Shown here one piece after another: positions 1 through 10,416 of a stretch of DNA of 31,169 nt. This stretch comes from Spirogloea muscicola (taxonomy: Eukaryota; Streptophyta; Zygnematophyceae; Spirogloeales; Spirogloeaceae), in the NCBI GenBank assembly GCA_009602725.1, contig WELB01000414.1, positions 11,098-42,266 of the forward strand, written 5' to 3'. Both the position numbers and the translations under genes were made by a program. Every line of letters begins with the position of its first letter. Within the stretch, counting starts at the first letter, position 1. Below the pieces are notes generated by a model, which saw only the letters and a list, made by a program, of their open reading frames with translations, did not search any database and had not been told where the DNA came from.

Positions 1-3000
1 TGCCCGAGCTCGCCGCCCTCGCCCTGCTCGCGCTCGCCGCGCACGCCTGCGAGGCCTGGCGCCCCGCGCTGGCCTCGCGCACCTTCGCGCCCAGGTGCGC
101 CCTGCGCCCGCCCATGCACTCGACGCAGCTCACGGGCTGGGCACCGGTGAGCTGAGCCAAGAGCTCTGCCTGGCCCCTGCTTCCGCAGGCCCGGCGCCTC
201 TCCCGGCCTCCTCCTGGGAGCCACCACTCTTCCCCTCGTCGCCCTGGCCTGCGTCCTGCAGGAGCACGGCAGCTCCACTGCCTGTACGCCCTCCGCTGCC
301 GATGCAGAGGCCGACTCACTCCAGCGCCTCTGCCCAACCCGGTCGCTGTCTGCCGGCCTGCATACAGGACCAGCTCATAGGACAACCGGCACACTGGCTC
401 ACCGCTTGGGCAGCTCGGCCTCGTCCCGTGAGCTCCCTGCAGATGTGCTCACGAGGCCTGCTCTGCTCTGGGCTGTGCTGCATCTACGCAGCTGCCGCGG
501 TACCCGCGAAGCTTCTGCTTTGGGCAGGGCTGCTCTCTGGAGCGGGGCTGCTCGGAGCCCTCAAGTTCCCCAGCAGAGCGGGACAGCAGGAGCAGCAACA
601 GCACAACAAGGTCGCTGCCGTGTTGCAGCGCAACGAAAGCAATAATCATCCCTACGTTGGCAACGGCAGTGACGACCACAGGGCGGGCCAGAGCCCTGGA
701 GCTCCTACCCATCAGATGGTCGGACGGTCTACTCTAAGAGACGAGAGTGGACGATCCTTTGCACGACAATGGCTCCTGGCAGCCCTTCCTTTTGCCATCG
801 CTGCTGTTGTGGGCAGTGATTGGACAGGTGATTTTTGCCTGTGCTGGGATGAGTTGCTGATGACGAAATGGTGAATACTTGGTGTGCTTGCCGTCAGTCT
901 GCCCTGGGTGCAGGAGCTGATCGAGACCGTCCAGGAGTGTGCAGGGGTTGGGGGAAGAGCAGCGGTAGCCGTGTGGCTGGTCACACATGCCATTGCTTGC
1001 GGCCTTGTCCTCTGTCGCTTCAAGGACGCCTTTCCCGCCAGCACTTCTGCAGGTTGGTCCTTGGCACTGCCTGCAGGTCTGCAGCTTCTTGACAATTTGC
1101 TCCTTTTGCGGGACCTCACTGCTCAGGGCACTTCATTGCCACCTTCTTCTGATTGTTGCTAGTTTGAGGAGATGGCATGTGATGGCACAGTACTGAAGCC
1201 TCCTGGGGCTTGCAGGGGAAAGCCTCCTGATCTGTGAGGGTTTCACACTGTACGCGTTAGATGCAGTATTTCGCACGTTTGCTAAGGTACTGCCACTCGG
1301 AGAGCCGTTATGCAAGTTGAGGTGATTTTGCCAAGGTACTGCTTGTGGCAATCTGCAGTGTGTGCTAAAACAGGTTCATCATCTCCGCATGAGGTCGTTC
1401 AGGTCCTCAAGTGCCAGTCTGTTGTGCACCTTCAGGACTAGATTAGAATAGCGGCAAAGGCTGACAATACCCTGCCATTTGCGAGTAGTAACAGGTGCTA
1501 CCGGCTGGATCGCTGCCAAGGCACTGCTACAGGAGTTTGAGCGGGGCCGCCAGCGACATTGATGCCATTGTTCAGGTCAGAGAAAGCTTCTCTCAGGCCC
1601 AGCTAGAATCAGGTGGCATGCAGGGGCGGCTTGTCACCTCATTATAGCCACTGGAATGACTGCAGGGATTCGTACTCGGGGTTCTGCTCATCCCAGTCAT
1701 CTCCAGTACCTTGGAAAGCTTGTTGAGACTATTGAAGTGCAAAGAGAAGATGTCGACAACAACCAAAGCAACTGGCAACATCTCACCCTGGTCCTTCTAC
1801 ACAGTAGCAGCATTCATTGTACTGGCACTTGTGCCTCTTTGGCTGAAGTATGTGGTTGGACTTCAGCAGCATCCGTTTACATGGTAAATTTACCAGCTCT
1901 GCTGAAGCTATTGGCATACTCCAAAACATGGCTTGGCACTTGAGTTTGGAGCTTAATGACTGGCTCTTGAGGAGTCGCGAGGACATGGATGGACACCATG
2001 TCATTCAGTCCATTCTCGTTTGCTAGGACGGTGGTCCACATTCTTGAGAGCGCCCAGGCACGGCTGGCGCTTTGCATTTACTGGCTTGTTGTAATGCTGG
2101 CCCCACTGAAACGACTTCGACAAATGGCCACCAAGCAGAATGTGGCGCATATTCTTGTCCGCAAGTACTATCATCTGATGGCTGTTGCCATGTTCGTGCC
2201 TGCACTTATTGTCCAAGTACGTTATTCTGGATGCCCTGTATGTACTTACTTGTGCAAGCAATCTATGCAGTCTATGAAGCACGCTGCAGCAGACCACCTG
2301 TGAGTCTTAACCCCTTGAGTACACTGCATCTCTCACAGGCTGGATTCTTGCGATACGCACTTGGTTTGGCACTTGTAGCCTTTCTTTTGCTGGAGATTAT
2401 AAGAGTGAGTTGCAGACCCTGGCTCCTGGCAATTGAGGACACTTTCGATCTCTCGGGCTAGTGTCAAGAAGCTTCTTCACTGCTAATCAAAGGCTGAAGG
2501 GGGGGTGGGGGGGGGGGCCCGCTTCGCTTGCTTAAATGCCTATGTTCTTGTCCTGTCCAATGTCGACCATGCCAAGAAGCGCTGTCGCTTAACGTTGACT
2601 GGCAAAATGGTCGTGCTTGTGGTCTGTCGCTGTTCTGCAGGTACAAAGGGTACCCCCATTTGGTGATGCGTTGAACAGCTTCATGACAGCGTTTGTTGAC
2701 AGCCGTGATTCTGGGAGTCTTATTATCAGGTATGTGCAAATTGTCTCGCAAATATACGCAAAATATGTTGCCACTATGCTCCTGTTCTGTGCCATTCCAT
2801 AGGGGCCTAGGGGTGTTTTACGCTGCAGAGACAGAGTAGACTGCATGATTAATACCTCGGTTGACCAAATGTAAGCCCATCCTGTGGGGCTGTTGCTGCA
2901 GTCATTTTTCTTTGTTACTGGGATGTGCTCTGCCTGTCTGGTTGAGCGGGCCTTTGAGCGATCGGACTCTGCCAGCGTTTGCGGGCATCATCAGCATTGG

Positions 3001-3707
3001 CATTGGGGACACTTTTGTGCGTCATCGGTACCAAGTCAGGCTTAGCCACTATTAGCCAGCAAGTTGCTTGTCAGTGAGTCAGTGACTGCTCAATTGAGCA
3101 CCATCTGAGAAGATTTTACAAATTCACACAGTCATCTTAAAGAATCGTGGTAAAGCACATTGACTTTTGCTGCTGGCATGTGGCAGGCGTCTGCTGTGGG
3201 TTATAAGTTTGGCCGTCTGCGCGTGAGCAGAGAGAACGGTAAGCAAGCCTCACATTGCATGCATTTGGTCTTCTGGTGGAAAATGTGAAATGTATGCGCC
3301 ACCTTGTTAGTAATGAAATCCCTTCTGCGATCCTTGACATGAACAGGCAAGACATGGGAAGGTACAGGAGCTGGAATCGCATCCATGGTGGTTGCTTGCA
3401 GGCTTCTCTGCCTGCTTTTATCTGTGCCAACTGCTCAAGTCAGGGTAAAAACAGCACTCTTTGGTTATCTGCTTGTCCTCTAGTCCTGGCTTCATTGTAG
3501 GCGGCCTCCCATCAGGTGAATATCATATGCTGCATGTGTCTGTGCCTTATCATTAACACGACACTAATCAGCGTGAGTACTGTACTGGCATGGCAGTGGG
3601 AGTCGGTAGTTGGTGCTACGGTCGCAGCAGGTCTGTTAGAAGCTTACACCACTCAGTTGGACAACCTTTTTGTGCCCTTGATATACTACACAGCATTGAC
3701 TCTCTGA
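1..3707 (+). CDS. DOLK: Dolichol kinase (multi-exon, 5' end at window edge)
   Basis: Probable CTP-dependent dolichol kinase of the ER membrane, which makes dolichyl phosphate for N-glycosylation, O-mannosylation and GPI anchors. Exons whose phases I checked: 2027-2216, 2339-2404, 2641-2729, 2902-3016, 3187-3238, 3347-3444 and 3597-3707 (TGA). They join in frame and encode the conserved C-terminal half: RKYYHLMAVAMFVPAL, SHFSLLLGCALPVW, then the CTP-binding segment GDTFASAVGYKFG followed by GKTWEGTGAG, and the closing LLEAYTTQLDN with a final hydrophobic segment. An earlier exon ending at 1883 carries one membrane span and LQQHPFTW. Exon 1 (to 94) joins exon 2 (from 189) to give RPGASPGLLLGATTLP, which resembles the plant enzyme. 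The window opens with TGCCCGAG, so the start ATG may lie one base upstream. Exons between about 250 and 1680 are not resolved. No frameshift is seen in the verified part. Confidence 0.93.
2499..2517 (+). repeat. G-rich tract in dolichol kinase intron
   Basis: A run of 7 G, one T, then about 11 G lies inside the intron between the exons ending at 2404 and starting at 2641. It has quadruplex-forming potential and is also a place where length errors are likely in the assembly. Confidence 0.7.
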
Positions 3708-4690
3708 GTATTGCTCCCTATTTGATTGTATTCTTTTTGGGCAAATTCGCCCAATGCCCCCAATAAGGCATGCATGTGATCACGAACAGAGGCTTCTAAT
3801 ACCATGGTATTTGGACATGGCTTAGTTTCAAGAACAGCATGAGGTTGCAGCTACAGCACACATTACGTGCATGGATTGTCAAGTTGTGATCGACCACTTC
3901 CAAGACAGAACAATCGTGTGACGCAAGAAAGTGTGCGAGTATGGCCCGCGAGCTTGCACGGGAGACAGAGGCTGGTGGGAGAGCTCACCGGTGTAGGATT
4001 TGGCCAGGAGTCGATGCAATGTGCTAGTTTGCCCTCTCAAAGTCACGGCCTGCCTATGAGCAGGCACGTGAGGTCCGAAGACTTGAAGTCCCTTGGTCGA
4101 CATGGTCCTGGGTGCCAATAAGTGGGTCGATGGGTGGCATGCCAAAGCTCCGCATAAAGTGCTGCTCTGCTTTGACACCGGAGCACAAGATCGCTTCACA
4201 TACACCGCCATCGAGCAGGCCGTGACTCTTCTGAAAGAAGTATGTTGGGACTATGGCGTGGTCTCTCTCGCCTCCACTTCCTCGGCATCCGGGGGCATTT
4301 GAGTGGCTGAACGCTCTTCTCATGGACAAAAGTCCCTTCAGCTCCCCAATGACTTCTTCCGGTTGAGTATCCACCACAGTCTCGGCCTCCCCCCCCCCTA
4401 TGTTGGCGGGCTTTCAGCAGTGCGAGTGTATTCTGCTGATGAAATTCCATTGACCGCCCACATGCTTAGATGTATTGAGGAAGGTGAGCACAGTGCTTCC
4501 CAACATCTACTAAGAAGAAGCTATGTCAAGTTTAGTTCACGAGGCTGGGCACAATCTGGTGATGGAGGTGTCGGGCATCATACCCATCATTCAGAAACAC
4601 GGAAACCGTACACGAGGCGTCTGGATTGTTGTCGCCACTTCCCGGAGCGGCAGGCCTCGCCACCTCCTCGACGTCGTTCTGAGTGACGCA
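3708..4690. other. Intergenic stretch, no recognised gene
   Basis: About 1 kb follows the dolichol kinase stop. Two open segments on the + strand (4093-4302 and 4303-4686) lie in the same frame and are separated only by one TGA. I do not recognise the product, and the opposite strand is also open for much of it. A run of C (about 4390-4399) interrupts it. It may be a decayed mobile-element ORF, but no catalytic motif is visible. Confidence 0.4.
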
Positions 4691-4815
4691 TTCTGATCGG
4701 GGGCATCACGCTGACTGTGCCTGGCTGGGCGACATATCATGCTGGAAATGGAGCAGCGGCACTACAAGAAAGGCGCGCGGTGCGCATGAAATGAGTGGGC
4801 GGCCAAATTTGAAGC
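4690..4815 (-). mobile_element. LINE ORF C-terminal fragment, degenerate
   Basis: Minus-strand remnant centred on a box with CGCGCGGTGCGC on the + strand (about 4772-4783). A very similar stretch of about 40 nt recurs near 30852-30895. Its translation resembles the Arg/Ala-rich tail (HFMRTAR...AAA) of the retroelement fragments elsewhere in the window. It follows the stop codon of the next fragment (4862) head-to-tail, suggesting two successive insertions in one orientation. Confidence 0.45.
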
Positions 4816-4861
4816 CTTACAAAGTACTGGTAGCTGGGCAATAAGCTGGCTAAGGGGGTCT

Positions 4862-5390
4862 TCAGTACCCACGAGTGAGCACATATACATCTGACAAGCT
4901 AGTGAGGAGCCAGAGCACCACCACGCAAGCCATGAGCTTGGCCTGATGCGCGCCCAGCACGCTTGTGGATCGCGAGTGCCTGGGAGCGCTGCAGACTCGA
5001 CGAAAGCGGCACTCTATCGCAAGGACCATCCCCAAGGGGACCACTTTGATTTGTGTGCCATATTAATGGCCATGCTCCCCCAACCCCACCAGATCTTGGA
5101 CGATTGCAAGGCACGCGGTTAGAAAGGCTGCTAGCTGAAAATCGCGCAAATATGCGGATCACCCTGCCTGTGGGGAATTTGTCGTCGCGCTGCTTATGGA
5201 TGTGCACGGGGCGTTTGCGCTTGGCAGTCGGTAGCTGGACTGGCGTAGATTTGTAGCTGCGACAGCAAGCAGATCCGTTCCTTTTGGTCTGGCCTTCCAC
5301 ACCCATCTCCGCGTAGGAAGAGCGACGTCTTCTACCTTTCATTTGGGCAGGCCTTCCACAGACAATGGCCGCTTGAGGCTCATCCAAAGG
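4862..5390 (-). mobile_element. Truncated non-LTR retrotransposon ORF tail
   Basis: The minus strand ends in LTSLSDVYVLTRGY and a stop at 4862-4864, matching the C-terminus shared by fragments at 16415, 17704, 18284, 27750 and 30301. The upstream part reads with frame changes and is only loosely similar to the better copies, so this is a decayed copy. Identification as a LINE rests on the intact copies at 16603-17123 and 29196-30301. Confidence 0.5.
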
Positions 5391-5590
5391 GGTCGAGGGC
5401 TGTGAGAAACCAGCCCGAAGCCCGAAGCCCGAAGCCAGCCCAAGGGGCGAAGGGGCCAAAAGCACTAACATACAGATAAGCCAAGTACCACGAAGGATGG
5501 TCACTTTGAAGGAGCTTCATTTCTTTCATTGGCGTGGGACGAGCTCCTCTCACAGCCATCACCCCGTTTGGAAGGGCTACTTCTTCAAGG
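5275..5590. repeat. Diverged array of hairpin modules
   Basis: At least four degenerate copies of the roughly 70-bp module lie here: two in + orientation (about 5278-5330 and 5337-5380, each with CTGGCCTTCCACA or GCAGGCCTTCCACA), one inverted (about 5395-5440, GGGCTGTGAGAAACCAGCCC) and one more in + orientation (about 5519-5590). The inverted copy contains three tandem CCCGAAG units at 5414-5434. A weaker possible copy lies near 5660-5710. The array lies about 510-830 bp beyond the 3' end of the CYP38-like gene. Confidence 0.6.
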
Positions 5591-6102
5591 GAGCATGTCA
5601 CTTGCAACCACTTGCCTTTCTAAGTGCTTCGCCAATTCATGTTGAGGATTCCCCGTTAACCTTGTGTCCCTTCTGTTGGGGTAGCCCTTCCTACACCAGC
5701 TGTGGAAGTTTCGGTCCATACTCTAAAGCCTAGCTGCAACTGCGACTGCAACTGCACGCCTCACAGCGTATGCCTCACTCTCCTCACCTTCTCCAGCTCT
5801 TAGGGCAGTTGCCTTAGTTGCTTACAAGTTCCAAAGCAAAATCATTGATTGATTCATGTGTACACTTGAATGTGCGCACTGCCAGAGGAGTGAGCTTGGT
5901 CTTAGACATTCTGGAGCAAGCCAGGGAACAAGGATGACATTGTGCACGCAGATGACCTCGAGGCTGCTTCAAACGAGCTAGCCTATGTCACGTACATGCG
6001 AAGCACCACATGTGTCACATGAAAACCAAGAAGTGTAGCACGCGGAGTAATACGAGGTGGAAAAGAAACCTGCGAAATTGTGAAGATTTGTTGCAAAACT
6101 TC

Positions 6103-9100
6103 TCAGCCCTGGGGCTGGAAGTTCTCTGCCCCCGACAAAATACGGATGCTCTCGATGGTGTCCCCCTCGTGGATCTCATCTAGCAGTCTCTGCAGGCAGG
6201 ATCCAGGGCAAGGAGAGAGGACTGCAACTTCTGAGCAATCTGCGACATGCACTGATGACTTTAAAGGGCAGAACGACCTGAAGCAAATCAGGCAGCAGGC
6301 CCAGCCGGTGTTTAAGGGCTGGAAGAGACCTGGCCCTTAATAGCATAGCCGAAGACACTGTAGTTCCCATCATATAGGTTCAAGCCCGCTGGAGTGGAGG
6401 CCGGGTCAAATCTGGTAGTGATTCAGAGGTTCCTCAGTGTAAGGAGGACGGGTGATGCCAAGGCAAGCAGGCTTTTGCAACGTACTCCAAGGTCAGGAGA
6501 AGTACAGAAGTGGCCACTGCAGCTGTAGAAGGTTGCAATTATTGGGCAAAATAGTGCCCACTTCAGAAAGAAGAATTGAGATGACGCTCCATTTGGTTCA
6601 TCGCTGGGGCGCCCCATGGCCAAGGTCCCATAACTGGAAGACCAACCAATCACATTTTAGCTCAGCCCAGGATCCAGAGTAGGCGGATAACCAGAAGAGA
6701 TGAATCTCACGTGCAACTGCTAGCAGGGGTAGGCACATTGCTCGACTGCCTCTAGAAGTTGAACGTGGTGAATGCTCTCTGGGCAGCTGATTTGCCAGCG
6801 ACCTTACGCGCTAAATGGGAGCACAGGCTTGGAGCGGAAGAGGCCAGCTTCTTCCAATGTCTCACCATAGACTGGAGTTGGCTCCTCAGCAATCTGCCTC
6901 ACTCAGATGATAGAGTTACTGGGTGATATACGATGTACACAGACAGTGTGTCAAACAACAATGCAGCACCTATTGACCATTTCAATTACATTGCTGGTTT
7001 TGGCTAATCCATGCAGACCTTGATTTCAAGAGGGATGGTGCGCTCCGTCCCACTGGCATCCACATAACCCTGAGCATCGCCTGCGGGATCTCCTGCCTGA
7101 TTTGAAATTCATGTGAGTGGGAGTGATACCTGTCAGCTATGGCTTCAATCTGCCAATTCAGATTGAAGCCATTGGAGAACGCTGCATTGGAGAAAGCTAG
7201 CTGGAATTGAGCACAACACTGCAGGAGAGTGTGGTGGTGCTGTTGGAAGGAGTCTACTGCTGACCCAGACTGAGACATGCTTTGGACACATCCAGTGTGA
7301 CCTGAAGGAAGAGACCGTCTGCATCATCGGAATCGAAGGGAATGCCGTCATAGAAACCCCGCTGCCATGGTTGCATGCAACAATGGTCAGAGAAATTGGC
7401 AGGGAGCTGACAAGAGTGTGTTTGCTTGTAGGAGAGAGCTACTATTTGAGTTGAAGAGACCGGCACGAGGCACAAGATTGTTACATGGCAGCGATGGAGC
7501 ACACTGAGAAGGTAATAATAAAGTGCAAGACTGAGCTCACATTGACAAGGTCAACAAAATTCCCGGCAGTGATTGGCGCGTTGAAACCATCGAGCTCCAA
7601 AAGCAAGCTTCCCTTCTGCACTTTGCGAGAAGGCCCGCACTTCATCAAAGTCACAGCTGAGCAACTGCACTTAAGCTGAGGCATACACCAAGCTGGCTCT
7701 GTTCTCAGCAAGTCGGGTTGCCTTTATGCAAGCGCAGGCGACAGCAAGCAACCACAAGCCAGGTGCAGCACATATAGCAAGCCAGCAGGAAGGAATTGCA
7801 ACCTTCATATCGCCCCCGTCAGTCTTGTACTTGACATTCATCTCCAGCACTGCCCTACCCTGCACCAGTCCCTCACAAATTGTTGTTCGTGGCCACACTG
7901 TGGCTCGACAGACCACAGAGAGGTGTCCAAATTACAGAAGTATGCACAACAAATGCACAGCAAGAAGGTGTAGGTCGGCACCATTAGTCTTGCCAAGCTG
8001 GAGTACTCCTGGGGGATGTTGTAGGGGAACTTGCGAACAGTTGCACTGTCAAGGCAGGATAAGAAGAATGACTGTGCGGGAGAAGTCGATCCAAGTACCC
8101 AATCCCAAATCTCCAGGCATACAAGCAGGCCGCTCCAAGACAGATGCTGGAAAGGGGGCAGCTACCTCCCGAGAGCGTCAAGGGCGAGAAGAGCATCCTG
8201 CTGAGCTTCGATTGCGACCAAGCTGTCCTGCCTGCACCAGAACAGCAGCCACAATCCTGGCCCGACATCAAGCTCTGAGCAGACTGAGCAGGCCACAGGC
8301 AGGGCAGTAAAGCAGGGGCAATGCAGGGGTCCCAAATTGCAGCCAGCATCTGGCAGACTGACTGCACTGGCCTGATGCATCAAGAGGAGGAGGTGACAGC
8401 TCTCACGACTGGGCCGCAGACGCTAGGCGGCCGAGCGCCTCCTTGAGCTCCCCGGCCGCCGAAGCTGCCGCAGCCTTCTTGGGAGAGGCAGCAGTGTTGA
8501 GGAGCTCACGAAAGGCTGAGCCCTGCACCACCCCAGTGGCCTTGCTCGTGCTCACCTGCACAACCTGAGGTGCTACAGCAGACATGCAGCCTGCAGTTGG
8601 CCTGAGAGTCGTCAGCGCGCCAGCGAGCACAGAAGCAGTGGGAGGACACACAGAAGCAAGGCAGGTGTGACGGCGGAGCAGCTCGCCTGCCATGGCCGGA
8701 TGCCCTTGGTGCCCTTCTTGTCGCCAGCTGACCGGATGTTCCCGGAGCTCTCGGTGGTGATCTCCCGGAGCGCAGCTTCCACAGCAGCTATGGGGCTGCT
8801 CCTCTCCGGTAACGCGTCCAGCAGGAGGACCTGCCCGAGGCCTTGGCCGCTGGCTTAGGCTGCAGCGAGACCCCCAGTTGGCCATTCCACGGCGGACACA
8901 ATGCTGGTAAGGCTCAGTTGCACTGCATTGCCAGAACACTGGCAATGCACTGCGAGAAAGTGCACGTCACTGCAGGCAGGAGCGGCGCCGCACCTGGGCG
9001 TTGAGCACAGGAGGTGCTTGGGGCAGGGCGGCCGCTTCCTGCGCCCCCACGCCAGAGAACGACAGCGCCCCCGCCAAAGCGGCCGTCGCAGCAGCTCGGA

Positions 9101-9356
9101 GCAGCAGACCATCCCAACGCCTGGCTGAGCCGCTGGGGTCGTCCGCAGGGGCTCCTGCTGGCAACAGGTGCGTCTGCGACGAACTCCGACAAGCCAAGGC
9201 CCTCCTCGTCGCCGCACCTTGTGCTGCGGTGCACGCTCGTCTGGCGAGCAACTTGCTTGTCCGGTGCACGACCAAGCGTCGTGGACCAGCCTTCCTGTCA
9301 AAGTGCTCAGGAGCTGCCTGCAGCTGGCGGAGGCCCACATTGCAGCTTGAGGCCAT
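6103..9356 (-). CDS. CYP38: Thylakoid-lumen cyclophilin, CYP38/TLP40 type (multi-exon)
   Basis: Lumenal immunophilin-like protein; in plants CYP38 assists photosystem II assembly and repair. The first exon, 9356-8994, starts at the only suitable ATG. It gives a basic transit peptide, then SARRWDGLLLRAAATAALAG and an Ala-rich end (GVGAQEAAA), a twin-arginine-like lumen signal. Helical-region exons follow (ALPERSSPIAAVEAALREI near 8830; KFPYNIPQEYSSLARLM ending at 7982). The cyclophilin-like domain is covered by phase-consistent exons 7859-7803, 7615-7541, 7361-7302, 7096-7019, 6893-6808, 6633-6562, 6411-6330 and 6189-6103. Motifs include DGFNAPITAGNFVDLVN, FYDGIPF, AGDPAGDAQGYVD, SSQFFFLK, NLYDGNYSVFGY and GDTIESIRILSG. 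Exon borders between 8830 and 8000 are not all resolved. The Arg expected just before the DGF(V)VQ segment is absent, so isomerase activity is doubtful. Confidence 0.93.
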
Positions 9357-10416
9357 TGTGGTCGCTGAGGTGCCGACGTGAGCTCGCAGCCTCGGTGGTG
9401 GCTGAGGTTTGTACTGACTAGGTACCCGTATCTGTAGCTTGCCTGCAGTTGCAGGACGCTGGGCCCAGTGCTCAGAGCTCCTGATCCACCACAACGCAAC
9501 CTGGGCAGCACTTGTGCCTGTTGCAGGCTCAGGTCCAGCCACTCCTGTTTGTACTCATTATTGCACCTCTATTAGCGGCCTGCAGGTGCTTTCTTCGATC
9601 TGACGTGCTTACAGGCTTCATCCAGAGCCCCAAGCCTACTGCTCGCACACCATCATTCCACTGACCGTTTCTGCTGATGTACTCCTCAGGCTCAAACGAG
9701 CCACAATTCGCTAGCTGGCAGGCTGGCAGGCTGCCGTACAGTGTGAATGTTTGACCGCAAGCTCAGCACGTTCTGCATGTAACCTCCACTTGACGTACCG
9801 CACTCTCGCAAGAGGTTATCTGCAGCCCCGGGCCAAGCAGTTGCTTGCAGACTATAATTGGCTGTCATCTGATCACTTACTGCTCAAGGTCGGACGAATA
9901 TATATAGGCTACTGGCAGGCTGCCAACCAGTGTGGAAGTGATGAGCACAAGAGCAGAACATTCTGTATTTGCTATCTACTAGACATGCCGCGCCTTTGCA
10001 AGAATCAAGAGGCCTGCTGAATTGCAGGAGGCCTCAAGTGGCACGACACGTGCATCCCTCTTCACAGGGATGCACTTCCAGCATCAGCGTCCCTCATCAG
10101 GTATGAGGAGGAAGGTAACGGCATAATCGCCAAACAGAAGAGGGCTACCTCCTCACTCTCCTGCCACCACGCACAGGGTGCAGTGCTCAGTCAGAGCATT
10201 GCTTTCACTCCAGATGAGTTCACTTGGTCAGGCAGTACCATGTACAGCAGGGCAGACAAGTTTCTTTGCAGGTTTCTTGCAGCTTCATGATGGTCACAAC
10301 AAGCTTGACACTACCTGCGAGGTGGAGGGTGGTCATCCTTGGGCCAGAGAAACCACAGTCCCACCAGGACTGCCACTCCACCAAGAAGCTGCAAGAAACA
10401 GAGAAGAAGATTGGCA
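9357..10416. other. Intergenic region between CYP38-like and C2 genes
   Basis: About 1.06 kb holds the 5' flank of the CYP38-like gene and the 3' flank of the C2 gene; both are on the minus strand. No conserved coding segment is recognised. It contains three overlapping GGCAGGCT-type repeats (about 9714-9733), a second GGCAGGCTGCC palindrome near 9913-9923, and a TATA-like AATATATATAGG at 9897-9908 that is too far from the CYP38 ATG (about 540 bp) to assign. Confidence 0.5.

Noticed and set aside
95-874. 259-codon open frame on +
   Set aside because: It begins at GTG exactly at an intron donor of dolichol kinase, runs across an intron and shows no family features; most of it is in the wrong frame for the kinase.
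3739-3752. GGGCAAATTCGCCC hairpin 32 nt after the dolichol kinase stop, preceded by TTCTTTTT
   Set aside because: It looks faintly like the LINE hairpin module, but the stem is only four base pairs and the flanks do not align well.
4899-5504. 201-codon minus frame
   Set aside because: It overlaps decayed LINE and hairpin repeats and has no independent motif.
9897-9908. TATA-like AATATATATAGG as a promoter
   Set aside because: It is about 540 bp from the nearest start codon, with no gene beginning at a suitable distance on either strand.
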